The notes under the pieces were generated by a model. It saw nothing but the letters and a program-made list of their open reading frames with translations. It was not told the DNA's origin and did no database searches. This document shows, piece by piece, positions 17,456 through 27,595 of a DNA stretch of 64,000 nt. Each line of letters begins with the position of its first letter. The first letter of the stretch is position 1. The stretch is taken from positions 401,584 to 465,583 of the forward strand of contig NZ_BMIQ01000004.1 in assembly GCF_014642635.1 (NCBI RefSeq), read 5' to 3'. Position numbers and translations under genes: made by a program. Source of the DNA: Aureimonas endophytica. Lineage in GTDB: Bacteria > Pseudomonadota > Alphaproteobacteria > Rhizobiales > Rhizobiaceae.

Positions 17456-18682
17456 CTACCTGAACGTCTTCCTCGGGTCGAAGGCGTCGCGCACGGCCTC
17501 GCCGACGAAGACGAGCAGCGAGAGCATCAGGGACAGGACGACGAAGCCCGAAATGCCGAGCCAGGGCGCCGTCTGGTTGTTCTTGCCCTGCTGGAGGAGC
17601 TCGCCCAGCGAGGGCGAGCCGGGCGGCAGGCCGAAGCCGAGGAAGTCCAGCGAGGTCAGGGTGGTGATCGAGCCGTTCAGGATGAAGGGCAGGAAGGTCA
17701 GCGTCGCCACCATCGCGTTCGGCAGGAGATGGCGGAGGATGATGGTGCGGTCCTTCACGCCGAGCGCCCGGGCCGCGTTCACATATTCGAAGTTGCGGGC
17801 GCGCAGGAACTCGGCCCGCACCACGCCGACGAAGGAGACCCAGGAGAAGAGCAGCATGATGCCGAGCAGGATCCAGAAGCCGGGCGGCAGGATCGAGGCG
17901 ATGATGAGGAGCACGAAGAGCGTCGGGATCGAGGACCAGATCTCGATGAAGCGCTGGAAGATGAGGTCCGTCCAGCCGCCGAAATAGCCCTGCACCGCCC
18001 CGGCCGAGACGCCGACCAGCGCCGAGAATACCGTCAGCGCCAGGCCGAAGAGTACCGAGATGCGGAAGCCGTAGACGATGCGCGCCAGGACGTCGCGCGC
18101 CTGGTCGTCGGTGCCGAGCCAGTTCCAGTTGCCGAGCGTGCAGTTCACGTCGGCGACGCCGTTCGGATATTTGGCGCAGCGCTCCTCTTTCGTCAGCAGC
18201 CACCAGGGCGGCGAGGGGGCGTTGGTCGGGATCTCGTTGTTGACGGTGCGATAGGAATAGCGGATCGGCGGCCAGATCATCCAGCCATTGTTGCCGATCT
18301 CCTCCTGGATGAAGGGATCGCGATAGTTCGTCACCGGCAGGAAGCCGCCGAAGGTCTCCTCGGGATAGTCGGTGACGAGCGGGTAGTAGAACTCGCCCTT
18401 GTATTCGACGAGGAGCGGCCGGTCGTTGGCGATCAGCTCGGCGAAGAGCGTCACGACGAAGAGCAGCGCGAAGATCCAGAAGGCCCAATGGCCGCGCCGG
18501 TTGGCCTTGAAGTTCTGGAGCCGGCGCTGGTTCAGCGGCGAGAGCCGCGAGCGCACGACCCGCGCGCCGGGGGCGAGCTGCGCCGTGCCGGCGCTGTCGA
18601 TGGCGCGGTCCTCGCGCGCCTCTTCCGGGGCGGGCACGTCACCGGGGCGCTCGGCGCGATCGTTCGGGGTCGGCTGATCCAT
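17456..18682 (-). CDS. yejE: Peptide ABC transporter permease YejE
   Basis: Inner-membrane permease of the YejABEF importer. The 408-residue chain has a polar N-terminal extension (1-65), one membrane helix (about 67-88), a long periplasmic loop rich in Trp/Tyr (about 90-190, containing NWLGTDDQARDVLARIVYG), and a five-helix permease core. The EAA loop is present: YVNAARALGVKDRTIILRHL. The ending DPRKTFR is typical for YejE. It follows yejB with a 4-base gap. Confidence 0.95.
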   Translation of the reverse strand: MDQPTPNDRAERPGDVPAPEEAREDRAIDSAGTAQLAPGARVVRSRLSPLNQRRLQNFKANRRGHWAFWIFALLFVVTLFAELIANDRPLLVEYKGEFYYPLVTDYPEETFGGFLPVTNYRDPFIQEEIGNNGWMIWPPIRYSYRTVNNEIPTNAPSPPWWLLTKEERCAKYPNGVADVNCTLGNWNWLGTDDQARDVLARIVYGFRISVLFGLALTVFSALVGVSAGAVQGYFGGWTDLIFQRFIEIWSSIPTLFVLLIIASILPPGFWILLGIMLLFSWVSFVGVVRAEFLRARNFEYVNAARALGVKDRTIILRHLLPNAMVATLTFLPFILNGSITTLTSLDFLGFGLPPGSPSLGELLQQGKNNQTAPWLGISGFVVLSLMLSLLVFVGEAVRDAFDPRKTFR

Positions 18683-18686
18683 GGCG

Positions 18687-19775
18687 TCAGACCTGCCGGC
18701 TTTCGAAATCGATGCGCGGATCGATCCAGGTATAGGTGAGGTCGGAAAGGAGCGAGGTCAAAAGGCCGATCAGCGAGAAGATGTAGAGCGTGGCGAAGAC
18801 CACCGGATAGTCGCGCTTGTAGACGCTGTCGAAGCCGAGAAGGCCGAGACCGTCGAGCGAGAAGATCGTCTCGATCAAAAGCGAGCCGGTGAAGAAGGCG
18901 GAGATGAAGGCGCCCGGAAAGCCGGCGATGACGATCAGCATGGCGTTGCGGAAGACGTGGCCGTAGAGGACGCGCCGCTCGGCGAGGCCCTTGGCCCTGG
19001 CGGTGACGACATATTGCTTGCGGATCTCGTCGAGGAACGAGTTCTTCGTCAGAAGTGTCGTCGTCGCGAAGGCCGAGAGCGACATGGCGATCAGCGGCAG
19101 CGTCAGATGCCAGAAATAGTCGAGGATCCGCTGCGGCCAGGAGAGCTGTGCCCAATTGTCGGAGGTGAGGCCCGACAGCGGAAACCAGTCGTAGAAGGAG
19201 CCGCCGGCGAAGAGCACGATGAGGAGCACGCCGAACAGGAAGCCCGGCACGGCATAGGCGACGATCACCACCGCCGAGGTCCAGGTGTCGAAGCTCGACC
19301 CGTCCTTCACCGCCTTGCGGATGCCGAGCGGGATGGAGATGCCGTAGGAGAGAAGGGTGATCCAGAGGCCGAGCGAGATCGAGACCGGCATCTTCTCCAG
19401 GATGAGGTCGATTACCGAGGCGGAGCGGAAATAGCTCTCGCCGAAATCGAAGCGCAGATAGTTCCAGATCATCAGGCCGAAACGCTCGAGCGGCGGCTTG
19501 TCGAAGCCGAACTGCTGTTCGAGCTTGGCGATGAAGGCGGGGTCCAGCCCCTGCGCGCCGCGATAGCCGGAGGCCTCGCCGCTGGCATTGGTGCCGAAAT
19601 CGCCCGACATGCCGCCGACGCGGTCGGCCGCGCCGCCGCCCTGGCCGGACAGGTTCGCGATCACCTGTTCCACCGGGCCGCCCGGCGCGAACTGGATGAC
19701 GAGGAAGGAGATCGCCATGATTCCGAACAGGGTCGGGATCATCAGGAGAAGGCGTCGGAGGATATAGGCGCCCAT
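18687..19775 (-). CDS. yejB: Peptide ABC transporter permease YejB
   Basis: Partner permease to YejE. The 362 residues start [20 protein letters not shown] as in most oligopeptide permeases of this type, with six membrane segments. A periplasmic region (about 40-130) carries the [12 protein letters not shown] motif, and the EAA loop lies in [20 protein letters not shown]. It follows the second yejA-like gene by 42 bases on the same strand. Confidence 0.95.
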   Translation of the reverse strand: MGAYILRRLLLMIPTLFGIMAISFLVIQFAPGGPVEQVIANLSGQGGGAADRVGGMSGDFGTNASGEASGYRGAQGLDPAFIAKLEQQFGFDKPPLERFGLMIWNYLRFDFGESYFRSASVIDLILEKMPVSISLGLWITLLSYGISIPLGIRKAVKDGSSFDTWTSAVVIVAYAVPGFLFGVLLIVLFAGGSFYDWFPLSGLTSDNWAQLSWPQRILDYFWHLTLPLIAMSLSAFATTTLLTKNSFLDEIRKQYVVTARAKGLAERRVLYGHVFRNAMLIVIAGFPGAFISAFFTGSLLIETIFSLDGLGLLGFDSVYKRDYPVVFATLYIFSLIGLLTSLLSDLTYTWIDPRIDFESRQV

Positions 19776-19817
19776 GACCCTCTTTCGGTAACGGCTCGCG
19801 GCAAGGGATCGGGCCGG

Positions 19818-21698
19818 TCAGGCCCGGCCGATCGCCTTGGCCTTGGCCTCGTCGTACCACCATAGCGACTCGACGGGAAAGCCATAGTCGGGTTTCGGTT
19901 GCCTGAAGCCGAACATGTCCCAATAGGCGACGCGGTGCATTCCGGCGCCGATATTCGGCAGCCAGTCGAGCCGCGCTCGCAGCAGCCGGTCGAGGCAGCG
20001 CATGGCGATGGTGAAGCTCGCCCGGTCCCGGGCGGCGCCGACCCGCTCGATCAAGGCGTCGACGCCCGCATCCGCCATGCCGGGAAAATTGTAGGAGCCC
20101 TCGACGTCCCGCTGCTTCGAACCGAAGAAGAGTTCGAGGCTCGGCTGCGTCGGCGTCGCCGACAGGGAGAAGGCGGCGAGGATCATGTCGTAGTCGAAGC
20201 GGCGCTGGCGGTCCTGATACTGCGCCTCGTCGACGAGCCGGAACGTCGCGTCGACGCCGAGCCGGCGCAGCGTCTCGAAGAACTTGCCGTAGACGCGCTG
20301 CTGCTCGGCGCCGTTGATCATGAATTCGAGCGTGAAAGCCTCGCCCCGCGCATTGCTCAGCCGGCCGTTCCTCTGCGTCCAGCCCGCTTCGGAAAAGAGC
20401 CGCAGCGCCTCGCGCAGAAGCTTGCGGTCGTTGCCCGAGGCGTCGGAGACCGGCTGCGCCCAGACCTCGCCGAACACCTCCTCCGGCAGCTGACCACGCA
20501 AGGGGTCGAGCAGCGCCAGTTCCTCCGGCGAAGGCTTGCCCGTCGCCTTATAGTCCGATCCCTCGAAGGGCGAATCGGAATGGCTGCGCAGGCCGAACAG
20601 GAGATTGGCGTTCGTCCATTCGAAGTCGAAGCAGAGATTGATGGCGCGGCGCACTTTGACCTCGCGGAACCGCTCGCGCCGTTGGTTCAGCGCCCAGCAT
20701 TGGAAGCGCGGCCGCTTCTCCTGCGGGAACTCCGCCTTGACGACGCGCTTCTCGCGCACGGCGGGAAAATCGTATTCGCTCGCCCAGCTGCGCGTCGTGA
20801 ATTCCTCGCGAAAGGTGATCTGGCCTTTCTTGAAGGCTTCCAGCGCCGGCTGGCGGTCGCGGAAGAAGTCGATGCGCAGGATGTCGAAATGGTCGAGACC
20901 GCGCGCGAAGGGCAGGTCCCGCGCCCAATAGTCCTCGCGGCGGTGATATTCGATGAAGCGCCCCGTCTCGAAGCGCCCGATCCGGTAGGGCCCGCTGCCC
21001 GGAATCTCGGTGAGGCCGGTCCGCTCGAAGTCGCGCCCGTCGAAGAAGCTCTTCGGCAGGATGGGCATCACCGGTTGGAAAGCTTCGAGCACGCTCTGCG
21101 GCGTCTGGCGGCCGGAAAAGACGAGGCGGACGGTGCGCGCATCCTCGGCCACGGCGTCGGTGAGGTCGCGCAGCGTGATCGTCAGGCTAGGATGGCCTTT
21201 CTCCTTCATGAGGCGATAGGAGAAGACGACATCCTCCGCCGTCACCGGCGCGCCGGTCGAGAAGCGCGCCTCCGGCCGCAGGCGGAAGGTGAAGCTGTTC
21301 CGGTCGACCGAGATCGCGACGCTTTCCGCCAAGGCGCCATAGATCGCGTCCGGCTCGTCCAGCGCGCCGACCATCAGGGAATCGTAGAGCTTTTCGAGAC
21401 GCGGCGCCGCATTGCCCTGAAGCGTGAAGGTGTTCAGCGTGTCGAAGGTCTGCGGGCTCTGGTTCAGATACCAGTTCGGCACGCTGAGATTCAGCGTGCC
21501 GCCCTTCGGCGCCGCCGGATTGGCATAGTCGAAGGCCTGGAAATCCGGCCCGTATTTGAGATCGCCATAGGCGGAAAGGCCGTGCACCGGCGTGTCGGCC
21601 GGCACCTCGGCGAAGAGGGGGCGCGGCAGGGCCGCCGCGGCGCCGGCCCCGAGCGCCAGCTGCCCGAAGCGGCGGCGCGAAAGACAGGCGCTGCTCAC
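19818..21698 (-). CDS. YejA-like substrate-binding protein, second copy
   Basis: Extracytoplasmic solute-binding protein (SBP family 5, peptide/microcin C type). The 626-residue product starts at a GTG whose GTGA overlaps the stop of the first copy. The N-terminus has a twin-arginine-like signal (SRRRFGQLAL), suggesting export in folded form. Family landmarks include SAYGDLKYGPDFQAFDYANP, PGSGPYRI, RAINLCFDFEWTN and ESLWWYDEAKA near the end. It diverges clearly from the first copy, so it may broaden the range of ligands. A 1370-residue reading of the same frame is just this gene plus an out-of-frame overlap with its neighbour. Confidence 0.92.
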   Translation of the reverse strand: MSSACLSRRRFGQLALGAGAAAALPRPLFAEVPADTPVHGLSAYGDLKYGPDFQAFDYANPAAPKGGTLNLSVPNWYLNQSPQTFDTLNTFTLQGNAAPRLEKLYDSLMVGALDEPDAIYGALAESVAISVDRNSFTFRLRPEARFSTGAPVTAEDVVFSYRLMKEKGHPSLTITLRDLTDAVAEDARTVRLVFSGRQTPQSVLEAFQPVMPILPKSFFDGRDFERTGLTEIPGSGPYRIGRFETGRFIEYHRREDYWARDLPFARGLDHFDILRIDFFRDRQPALEAFKKGQITFREEFTTRSWASEYDFPAVREKRVVKAEFPQEKRPRFQCWALNQRRERFREVKVRRAINLCFDFEWTNANLLFGLRSHSDSPFEGSDYKATGKPSPEELALLDPLRGQLPEEVFGEVWAQPVSDASGNDRKLLREALRLFSEAGWTQRNGRLSNARGEAFTLEFMINGAEQQRVYGKFFETLRRLGVDATFRLVDEAQYQDRQRRFDYDMILAAFSLSATPTQPSLELFFGSKQRDVEGSYNFPGMADAGVDALIERVGAARDRASFTIAMRCLDRLLRARLDWLPNIGAGMHRVAYWDMFGFRQPKPDYGFPVESLWWYDEAKAKAIGRA

Positions 21699-23623
21699 GT
21701 GCGCGGCGCCGGCAACTTGGCGGCCTTGGCCTCGTCCCACCACCAGAGGGCCGGCCAGCCGATCGAATATTTCGGCAGTTCGGCCGGATGCGAGAAGCGG
21801 TCCCAGATCGCGACGCGGACATCCGAGGCGACATAGGACGGGATCATGTACTGGTTGGCGAGGAGCACGCGGTCGAGCGCCTTCGTCGCCGCGATCAGCG
21901 TCTCGCGGTCCTTGGCCTGGACGACGTCGACGACGAGCTGGTCGACCGCCGGGTCCTTGATGCCGGCATAGTTCTGCGAGGCCGGCTTGTCGGCGGCGCT
22001 CGAACTCCAGAAGTCGTATTGCTCGTTGCCCGGCGACAGCGACTGGGCGAGGCCGGTATAGATCATGTCGTAGTCGCGGCCGCGGATGCGGTTGATATAT
22101 TGCGACGGATCGACGGGGCGGAGCGCCATCTCGATGCCGATGCGCTTCAGGCTCTGCTGATACTGGCCGGCGACGCCGGTCAGCGTGTCGCCGTTGAGGA
22201 GAAGCTCGAAGGCGAAGGGCTGGCCGTCGGCGCTGTTGACGAGCCGGCCGCCGCGCTGCTCCCAACCCGCCTCCTTCAGAAGCTGCAACGCCGCGCGGAG
22301 ATTGTCGCGGATCTTCGCGTTGTCGCCGCCGACCGGGTTCTCGTAAGGGGTGGTGAAGACGCTGTCCGGGATCTTGCCCTTCAGCGGCTCCAGGAAGGCG
22401 AGTTCCGCCGGGCCGGGCAGGCCGGAGGAGGCGAGATCGGTGTTGAAGAAGAAGGAGTTCGGCCGCCGGTACTCGCCGAAGAACAGCGTGCGCTGCATGG
22501 TCTCGAAGTCGAAGGCGAGGTTCAGCGCCCGCCGCACCCGCAGATCCTGGAACAGCGGCCGGCGGAGATTGGGCGCGAAGCCGACCATCAGCCCGGCGGT
22601 GCGATAGGGATTGGGGTAGCGCTCCTGTTTGACGAAGCCGTCCTTCACCGCCGGAAAGTCGTAACCCGTCGCCCAGCGCGAGGCCTTGTTCTCCGACCAG
22701 AAGTCGAACTGGTTGGCCTTGAAGGCCTCGAAGGCGACGGAATCGTCGCGGAAATAGGTGTAGTCGATGCGGTCGAAATTGTTCTGGCCGACATTCACCG
22801 GCAGGTCGGCGCCCCAATAGTCCTTCACCCGCTCGTAGGTGACGCCGCGCCCGGCGCTGACGGCGGCGATGCGATAGGGGCCGGAGCCGAGCGGCGGCTC
22901 CAGCGTCGTCTCGGCGACGGAGCGCTGGCGCCCGGATGCGTCCTTGCCGGTCCACCAATGTTTCGGCAGGACGATGAGCTGGCCGACGATGTTCGGCAGC
23001 TCGCGATTGTTCTTCTCGTCGAAGGTGAAGGTCACCTCGCGCTCGCCGGTCACGGCGGCGGAGGCGACGTGCCGATAGTAGAAGCCCTGGCTCGGATTGA
23101 GCTCCTTCAGCTGCTCGAAGCTCCAGACCACGTCCTCGCCGGTCACCGGCTGGCCGTCGTGCCAGCGGGCCTTCGGATGGAGGCGATAGGTGACGGAGGA
23201 ATAATCGGCCGGATAGGACACGCCGTCGGCGAGAAGGCCGTATTCGGTCGAGCTCTCGTCCTCCGACGCCTTCATCAGCGTGTCGAAGACGAGGCCGATC
23301 CCTTCCGCCGGGTCGCCCTTCGACAGGATGGGATTGAGCGTGTCGAAGGAGCCGATCGACTGGAGGCGGAGCTGGCCGCCCTTCGGCGCGGCCGGATCGA
23401 CATAGTCGAAATGCAGAAAGCCCGGCTGGTATTTCGGCGCCTCGATGAGGCCGAGGCCGATGCGCCAGTCGCGCGTCGCGGCGGCCGCCGGCGCGGCGGG
23501 CTGGATCGGCGCCGCCTCGGTCGCGGCGGGCGCCGCCTCCTCGGCGAAGCCGAGGCGGGGCGCGAGCGCGAGGCTCGCGCCGGCGAGAAGGACATGGCGG
23601 CGGGACGGGCGATGAATCGTCAA
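21695..23623 (-). CDS. YejA-like substrate-binding protein, first copy
   Basis: Extracytoplasmic SBP family 5 protein feeding the Yej importer. I favour the TTG at 23623, which follows GGAGAGCCCG, giving 642 residues. A TTG at 23680 adds 19 more. The N-terminus reads SRRHVLLAGASLALA, a twin-arginine-type signal, followed by an Ala/Pro-rich spacer. Landmarks are GFLHFDYVDPAAPKGGQLRL, GSGPYRIAA, RRALNLAFDFETMQRTLFF and WPALWWWDEAKAAKLPAP near the C-terminus. It is the first gene of the yej transcript; the promoter should lie in the 152-bp gap toward the cytochrome gene. Confidence 0.9.
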   Translation of the reverse strand: MTIHRPSRRHVLLAGASLALAPRLGFAEEAAPAATEAAPIQPAAPAAAATRDWRIGLGLIEAPKYQPGFLHFDYVDPAAPKGGQLRLQSIGSFDTLNPILSKGDPAEGIGLVFDTLMKASEDESSTEYGLLADGVSYPADYSSVTYRLHPKARWHDGQPVTGEDVVWSFEQLKELNPSQGFYYRHVASAAVTGEREVTFTFDEKNNRELPNIVGQLIVLPKHWWTGKDASGRQRSVAETTLEPPLGSGPYRIAAVSAGRGVTYERVKDYWGADLPVNVGQNNFDRIDYTYFRDDSVAFEAFKANQFDFWSENKASRWATGYDFPAVKDGFVKQERYPNPYRTAGLMVGFAPNLRRPLFQDLRVRRALNLAFDFETMQRTLFFGEYRRPNSFFFNTDLASSGLPGPAELAFLEPLKGKIPDSVFTTPYENPVGGDNAKIRDNLRAALQLLKEAGWEQRGGRLVNSADGQPFAFELLLNGDTLTGVAGQYQQSLKRIGIEMALRPVDPSQYINRIRGRDYDMIYTGLAQSLSPGNEQYDFWSSSAADKPASQNYAGIKDPAVDQLVVDVVQAKDRETLIAATKALDRVLLANQYMIPSYVASDVRVAIWDRFSHPAELPKYSIGWPALWWWDEAKAAKLPAPRT

Positions 23624-23775
23624 CGGGCTCTCCGGATGGTTCGGGCACGTCAGACGGATTTTGTGGCCATCCTTCGGCAAGCCAAGGCGATAAACGAAAG
23701 TTTAGCCTTGGCAAGCGCTTGGGGGCGGGCGCGGCGCGGCGCCGAGGAGGCTGCGCCGAGGCCGGAGCCGGCCCT

Positions 23776-24486
23776 TTACGGCGCCGGGGCGGGCGCCGGG
23801 GGCGTCGCGGGCTTGGCCGGGGTGGCGCCGACACCGGCGGCCGGCGCCTGCGGCTGGCTGTCATTGCCGGGCGCGGTCGTGGTGCCGGGCTGCTCGGTCG
23901 CGGGCGCGGCGGGCGCGGTGGCGGCGGCATCCGCCGTCGGCAGCGGCTCGGGATTGTCGGACAGCGTGCGCAGGTAGGCGAGAAGGTCGCCGCGATCCTT
24001 GTCGTTCTTGATGCCGGCGAAGCCCATCGCCGTGCCCTTCACATAGTCCTTCGGACCATGGATGAAGTGGTTCAGCTTCTCGAAGTCCCACTTGCCGTCG
24101 CCCTGGCCGGCGAAGTCCTTGAGGCCCGCCGAATAGCTGAAGCCCTCGTGGCTGGCGATCGGCCGGCCGACGACGCCCCAGAGATCCGGGCCGACCTTGT
24201 TCGGGCCGCCCTTCTCGCCGCTGTGGCAGGCCTGGCATTTCTTGAACTGGGCGAGCCCCGCATCGGCGCTGGCGCTGGCGAGGATCTGCGCGGCGGGCGG
24301 CACGGCATTGGCGTCGGCCCCGGCTCCCCCGCCGGCGGCCGGCGTCTCCAGCGCCTGGATCGCATAGCCCGGCTTTTCCGGTGCTTCGGAACTGAACCAG
24401 GCTTCCGCCAGAAGGCTGCCGCCGAACAGAACGAAGACCACGCCGAGGATCGCCCCGAAGATCTTGTTGGCCTCGAATGAATCCAT
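23776..24486 (-). CDS. Membrane-anchored cytochrome c (CycM-like)
   Basis: Electron carrier of the CycM/cytochrome c552 type that links the bc1 complex to oxidases. The 236 residues have an uncleaved anchor (about 8-30), a linker and one class I haem domain (about 65-170). It has the haem site CQACH (84-88) and the distal ligand Met154 in GTAMGF. A Pro/Ala-rich tail of about 55 residues (180-236) follows and is unusual for the family. The ATG at 24486 begins [13 protein letters not shown] as in rhizobial homologues. kdsB is divergent, a conserved neighbour in this order. Confidence 0.93.
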   Translation of the reverse strand: MDSFEANKIFGAILGVVFVLFGGSLLAEAWFSSEAPEKPGYAIQALETPAAGGGAGADANAVPPAAQILASASADAGLAQFKKCQACHSGEKGGPNKVGPDLWGVVGRPIASHEGFSYSAGLKDFAGQGDGKWDFEKLNHFIHGPKDYVKGTAMGFAGIKNDKDRGDLLAYLRTLSDNPEPLPTADAAATAPAAPATEQPGTTTAPGNDSQPQAPAAGVGATPAKPATPPAPAPAP

Positions 24487-24658
24487 GGAAAGCGAAGTCC
24501 CGTCGGTAGGCCGGCGGCGGCCTCCCCTGGCTCGCCCACCCGGCGGTCTTGGCAAGTTCGTCGCAACGCCTGTATGGAAGCGCGGACGCGAACCCTTTTG
24601 GCATCGCGCCTCAGATCATTCAATCCGTCCTTTGGTATCTTTCCAAATTACTCGCAGC

Positions 24659-25399
24659 ATGTCCGCTCTCGTTCTCGTGCCGGCCCGGTTCGCCTCGACG
24701 CGCCTGCCCGGAAAACCGCTCGCCGACATCGCCGGCAAACCGATGATCGTGCGCGTCGCCGAACGCGCCAGCGCCGCCGGGATCGGCCGCGTCGTGGTCG
24801 CGACCGACACGGCCGAGATCGCCGAGGCGGTGCGCGCGGCGGGCTTCGAGGCGGTGATGACCGCCGTCGCGCACCAGTCGGGCTCCGACCGGATCTTCGA
24901 GGCGCTCCAGGCGATCGATCCGAAGGGCGAGGCCGAGACGATCGTCAACCTGCAGGGCGACCTGCCGACGATCGAGCCGGAGACGGTGCGCGAGGTGCTG
25001 ACGCCCTTCGCGGAGCCCTCCTGCGACATCGCGACGCTCTGCGTCGAGATCGAGGACGAGGCGGAGAAGACCAATCCGAATGTGGTGAAGCTCGTCGGCG
25101 CGCCGCTCGGGCAGGACCGGCTGCGCGCCCTCTATTTCACCCGCGCGACGGCACCCTGGGGGCCGGGGCCGCTCTATCACCATGTCGGGCTCTATGCCTA
25201 TCGGCGCGCGGCGCTGGAGCGATTCGTGGCGCTCGGCCCCTCGAGCCTCGAAACGCGCGAGAAGCTGGAGCAGCTGCGCGCGCTGGAGGCCGGCATGCGG
25301 ATCGACGCCAGCATCGTCAGGGCCGTGCCGCTCGGCGTCGACGCGCCGGACGATCTCGAACGCGCCCGTGCCCTCTATGCCTCGGGAGCCGTCCGATGA
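24659..25399 (+). CDS. kdsB: CMP-KDO synthetase (3-deoxy-manno-octulosonate cytidylyltransferase)
   Basis: Activates KDO with CTP for lipid A-core synthesis. The 246-residue protein has the nucleotide-binding start [16 protein letters not shown], the DKI-like region NLQGDLPTI, and [12 protein letters not shown] near the sugar site. It ends with the [10 protein letters not shown] and [10 protein letters not shown] segments. The ATG at 24659 gives the standard family length; upstream in-frame starts add residues with no family similarity. The stop shares ATGA with the prephenate dehydratase gene, so the two are co-translated. Confidence 0.95.
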   Translation: MSALVLVPARFASTRLPGKPLADIAGKPMIVRVAERASAAGIGRVVVATDTAEIAEAVRAAGFEAVMTAVAHQSGSDRIFEALQAIDPKGEAETIVNLQGDLPTIEPETVREVLTPFAEPSCDIATLCVEIEDEAEKTNPNVVKLVGAPLGQDRLRALYFTRATAPWGPGPLYHHVGLYAYRRAALERFVALGPSSLETREKLEQLRALEAGMRIDASIVRAVPLGVDAPDDLERARALYASGAVR

Positions 25400-26334
25400 G
25401 TGCCGTCTCGCCGAGGATCGCCTTCCAGGGCGAGCCGGGCGCCAATTCCGACATGGCCTGCCGGGCCGTCTTCGGCGCGGCGCTGGAGCCCTTGCCCTGT
25501 CCCTCCTTCGACGACGCCTTCGCCGCCGTGAAGAACGGCGAGGCGAGCCATGCGATGATTCCGATCGACAACACGCTGGCCGGGCGCGTCGCCGACATCC
25601 ATCGGCTGATGCCCGATTCCGGCCTGCAGATCGTCGGCGAATATTTCATGCCGATCCATTTCCAGCTGATGGCCCTGCCCGGCACGCGCCGGGAGGAGAT
25701 CGTCAGCGTCCACAGCCATGTCCACGCGCTCGGCCAGTGCCGGCAATATCTGCGCCGCAACGGCTGGAAGGCGGTGATCGCCGGCGACACGGCGGGCGCG
25801 GCGCGCGAGGTCTCGGAAGGAGGCGATCGGAGCCAGGCGGCGCTCGCCCCCGAACTCGCGGCCGGGCTCTACGGGCTGGAGATCCTCGACCGCAACGTGG
25901 AGGACTCGGAGAACAACGTCACCCGCTTCGTGATCCTGCGCGATCCCGAGAAGCTGCCGCCCTCCGATTCCGAGGAGCAGCGCCTGTCGCTCTGGGCGGC
26001 GCGCGACCCGCAGCCGACCGAGCGCGGCCGCGCCTATATCAGCCACGACGTGGTGACGACCTTCATCTTCCGCGTCCGCAACATTCCGGGCGCCCTCTAC
26101 AAGGGGCTCGGGGGCTTCGCCACCAACGGCATCAACATGACGAAGCTGGAAAGCTACCAGATCGGCGGCACCTTCTCGGCGACGCTGTTCTATGCCGATA
26201 TCGAGGGCCATCCGCACGATCCGCCGGTGGCACGCGCCCTTGAGGAGCTGCGCTTCTTCTCGGCGGAGTTCCGCAATCTCGGCGTCTATCGCGCCGCGCC
26301 CGACCGCCACGCGCTGCTCGCGCCGGCGGAATAG
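25396..26334 (+). CDS. pheA: Prephenate dehydratase
   Basis: Converts prephenate to phenylpyruvate in phenylalanine synthesis. The 312 residues have the periplasmic-binding-like catalytic domain (about 6-190). Its catalytic Thr lies in NNVTRFVIL, with the family segment ENTL-like [17 protein letters not shown]-terminal ACT domain (about 215-300; [20 protein letters not shown]) provides feedback control by phenylalanine. It is a stand-alone dehydratase with no chorismate mutase domain. The start overlaps kdsB by ATGA. Confidence 0.95.
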   Translation: MSAVSPRIAFQGEPGANSDMACRAVFGAALEPLPCPSFDDAFAAVKNGEASHAMIPIDNTLAGRVADIHRLMPDSGLQIVGEYFMPIHFQLMALPGTRREEIVSVHSHVHALGQCRQYLRRNGWKAVIAGDTAGAAREVSEGGDRSQAALAPELAAGLYGLEILDRNVEDSENNVTRFVILRDPEKLPPSDSEEQRLSLWAARDPQPTERGRAYISHDVVTTFIFRVRNIPGALYKGLGGFATNGINMTKLESYQIGGTFSATLFYADIEGHPHDPPVARALEELRFFSAEFRNLGVYRAAPDRHALLAPAE

Positions 26335-26344
26335 GACGGGCCCG

Positions 26345-27595
26345 TCAGGCCGAGCAACCCGCCGCCGCCGCCGCCTCGCGGCGGCTCGCCTGCTCGTCCA
26401 GCCAGGAAACGGCGAAGATGCCGAGGCCCGCGAGGCCGAGCGTGACGCCGACCCAGCCCGTCGAGGCATAGCCGTAGCCCGCCGCGATCGACAGCCCGCC
26501 GAGCCAGGCGCCGAGCGCGTTGGCGACGTTGAAGGCGGAATGCATGGAGGCGGCGGCCAGCGTCTGCGCATCGCCCGCGACATCCATCAGGCGCGACTGC
26601 ACCGCCGGTCCGACGGCGATGCCGAAGCCGATGAGGAAGACGCAGAGTTCGAGCAGCGGCGCGGATTGGGCGGTCAGCGAGAAGAGCACCAGCACGCAGA
26701 CATTGAAGATCATCATGCCGGCGAGCGTGCCCATCAGCGAGCGGTCGGCGAGCCAGGCGCCGATGATGTTGCCGGCGATCGTGCCGATGCCGAAGAGCGC
26801 CAGGATGATCGGAATGAAGTCCTCCGACAGGCCCGCGACCAGCGTCGCCGTCGAGGCGATATAGCTGAAGACCGAGAACATGCCGCCGAAGCCGACGGCG
26901 ACGATGCCGAGCGTCAGCCAGACCTGCCGGCGCATGAAGGCGCCGAGCTCGCGCAGCGCGCTCGCCCCTTCCGCCACGCGGTCGCGCGGCAGCGTCGCCC
27001 AGAGCAGTACCAGCGCCGCCGCGCCGACCGCGCCGACGAAGACGAACATCGCCCGCCAGCCGAAGAACTGGCCGAGCGCCGCGGCGAGCGGCGTGCCGAC
27101 GAGGGTCGCCGTGGTGAGGCCGAGCATGACGCGGCCGATGGCCTGGGCCCGCTTCCTCGGCGGCGCCATGGAGGCGGCGACGAGCGCCGCGACGCCGAAA
27201 TAGGCGCCGTGCGGAAAGCCGGAGACGAAGCGGGTGATCACCAGCGGCAGATAGCCGGGCACCACGGCGCTCGCCAGATTGGCGGCGACGAAGGCCAGCA
27301 TGAGAAGCAGCAGGAGCGCGCGCCGCGACAGCTTGGCGGCGAGGATCGCGATGGCCGGCGCGCCGACGACGACGCCGAAGGCATAGGCGCTGATCAGATG
27401 TCCGGCTTCCGGCGTCGAGACGTTCAGTTCGCGCGCCGCGTCCGGCAAAAGGCCCATGATGGCGAATTCGCCGGTGCCGACGCCGAAGCTGCCGACCGCC
27501 AGCGCCAGCGTCACCACCAGGGCGGTGCGGCGCGAAACGGGAGCCATGTCGGGATCGGCGGGCGGATTGCGGTCGAGCGCGGCGGCTTCGCTCAT
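26345..27595 (-). CDS. MFS efflux transporter (DHA1, AraJ/YdhP-like)
   Basis: Twelve-helix drug or sugar exporter of the major facilitator superfamily. The 416 residues include GEFAIMGLLPDAARELNVS in the first loop and RFVSGFPHGAYFGVAALVAA with GVMLGLTTATLVGTPLA-like motif C regions, which are typical of the arabinose-efflux/YdhP group. The ATG at 27595 follows GAGGAGCCCTCCC. It is convergent with the prephenate dehydratase gene (10-bp gap). The substrate cannot be told from the sequence. Confidence 0.9.
   Translation of the reverse strand: MSEAAALDRNPPADPDMAPVSRRTALVVTLALAVGSFGVGTGEFAIMGLLPDAARELNVSTPEAGHLISAYAFGVVVGAPAIAILAAKLSRRALLLLLMLAFVAANLASAVVPGYLPLVITRFVSGFPHGAYFGVAALVAASMAPPRKRAQAIGRVMLGLTTATLVGTPLAAALGQFFGWRAMFVFVGAVGAAALVLLWATLPRDRVAEGASALRELGAFMRRQVWLTLGIVAVGFGGMFSVFSYIASTATLVAGLSEDFIPIILALFGIGTIAGNIIGAWLADRSLMGTLAGMMIFNVCVLVLFSLTAQSAPLLELCVFLIGFGIAVGPAVQSRLMDVAGDAQTLAAASMHSAFNVANALGAWLGGLSIAAGYGYASTGWVGVTLGLAGLGIFAVSWLDEQASRREAAAAAGCSA

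Noticed and set aside
19818-23930. A 1370-residue minus-strand protein
   Set aside because: Its last 626 residues are the second YejA copy. The rest is an Arg/Pro-rich out-of-frame reading of the first copy, produced by high GC content.
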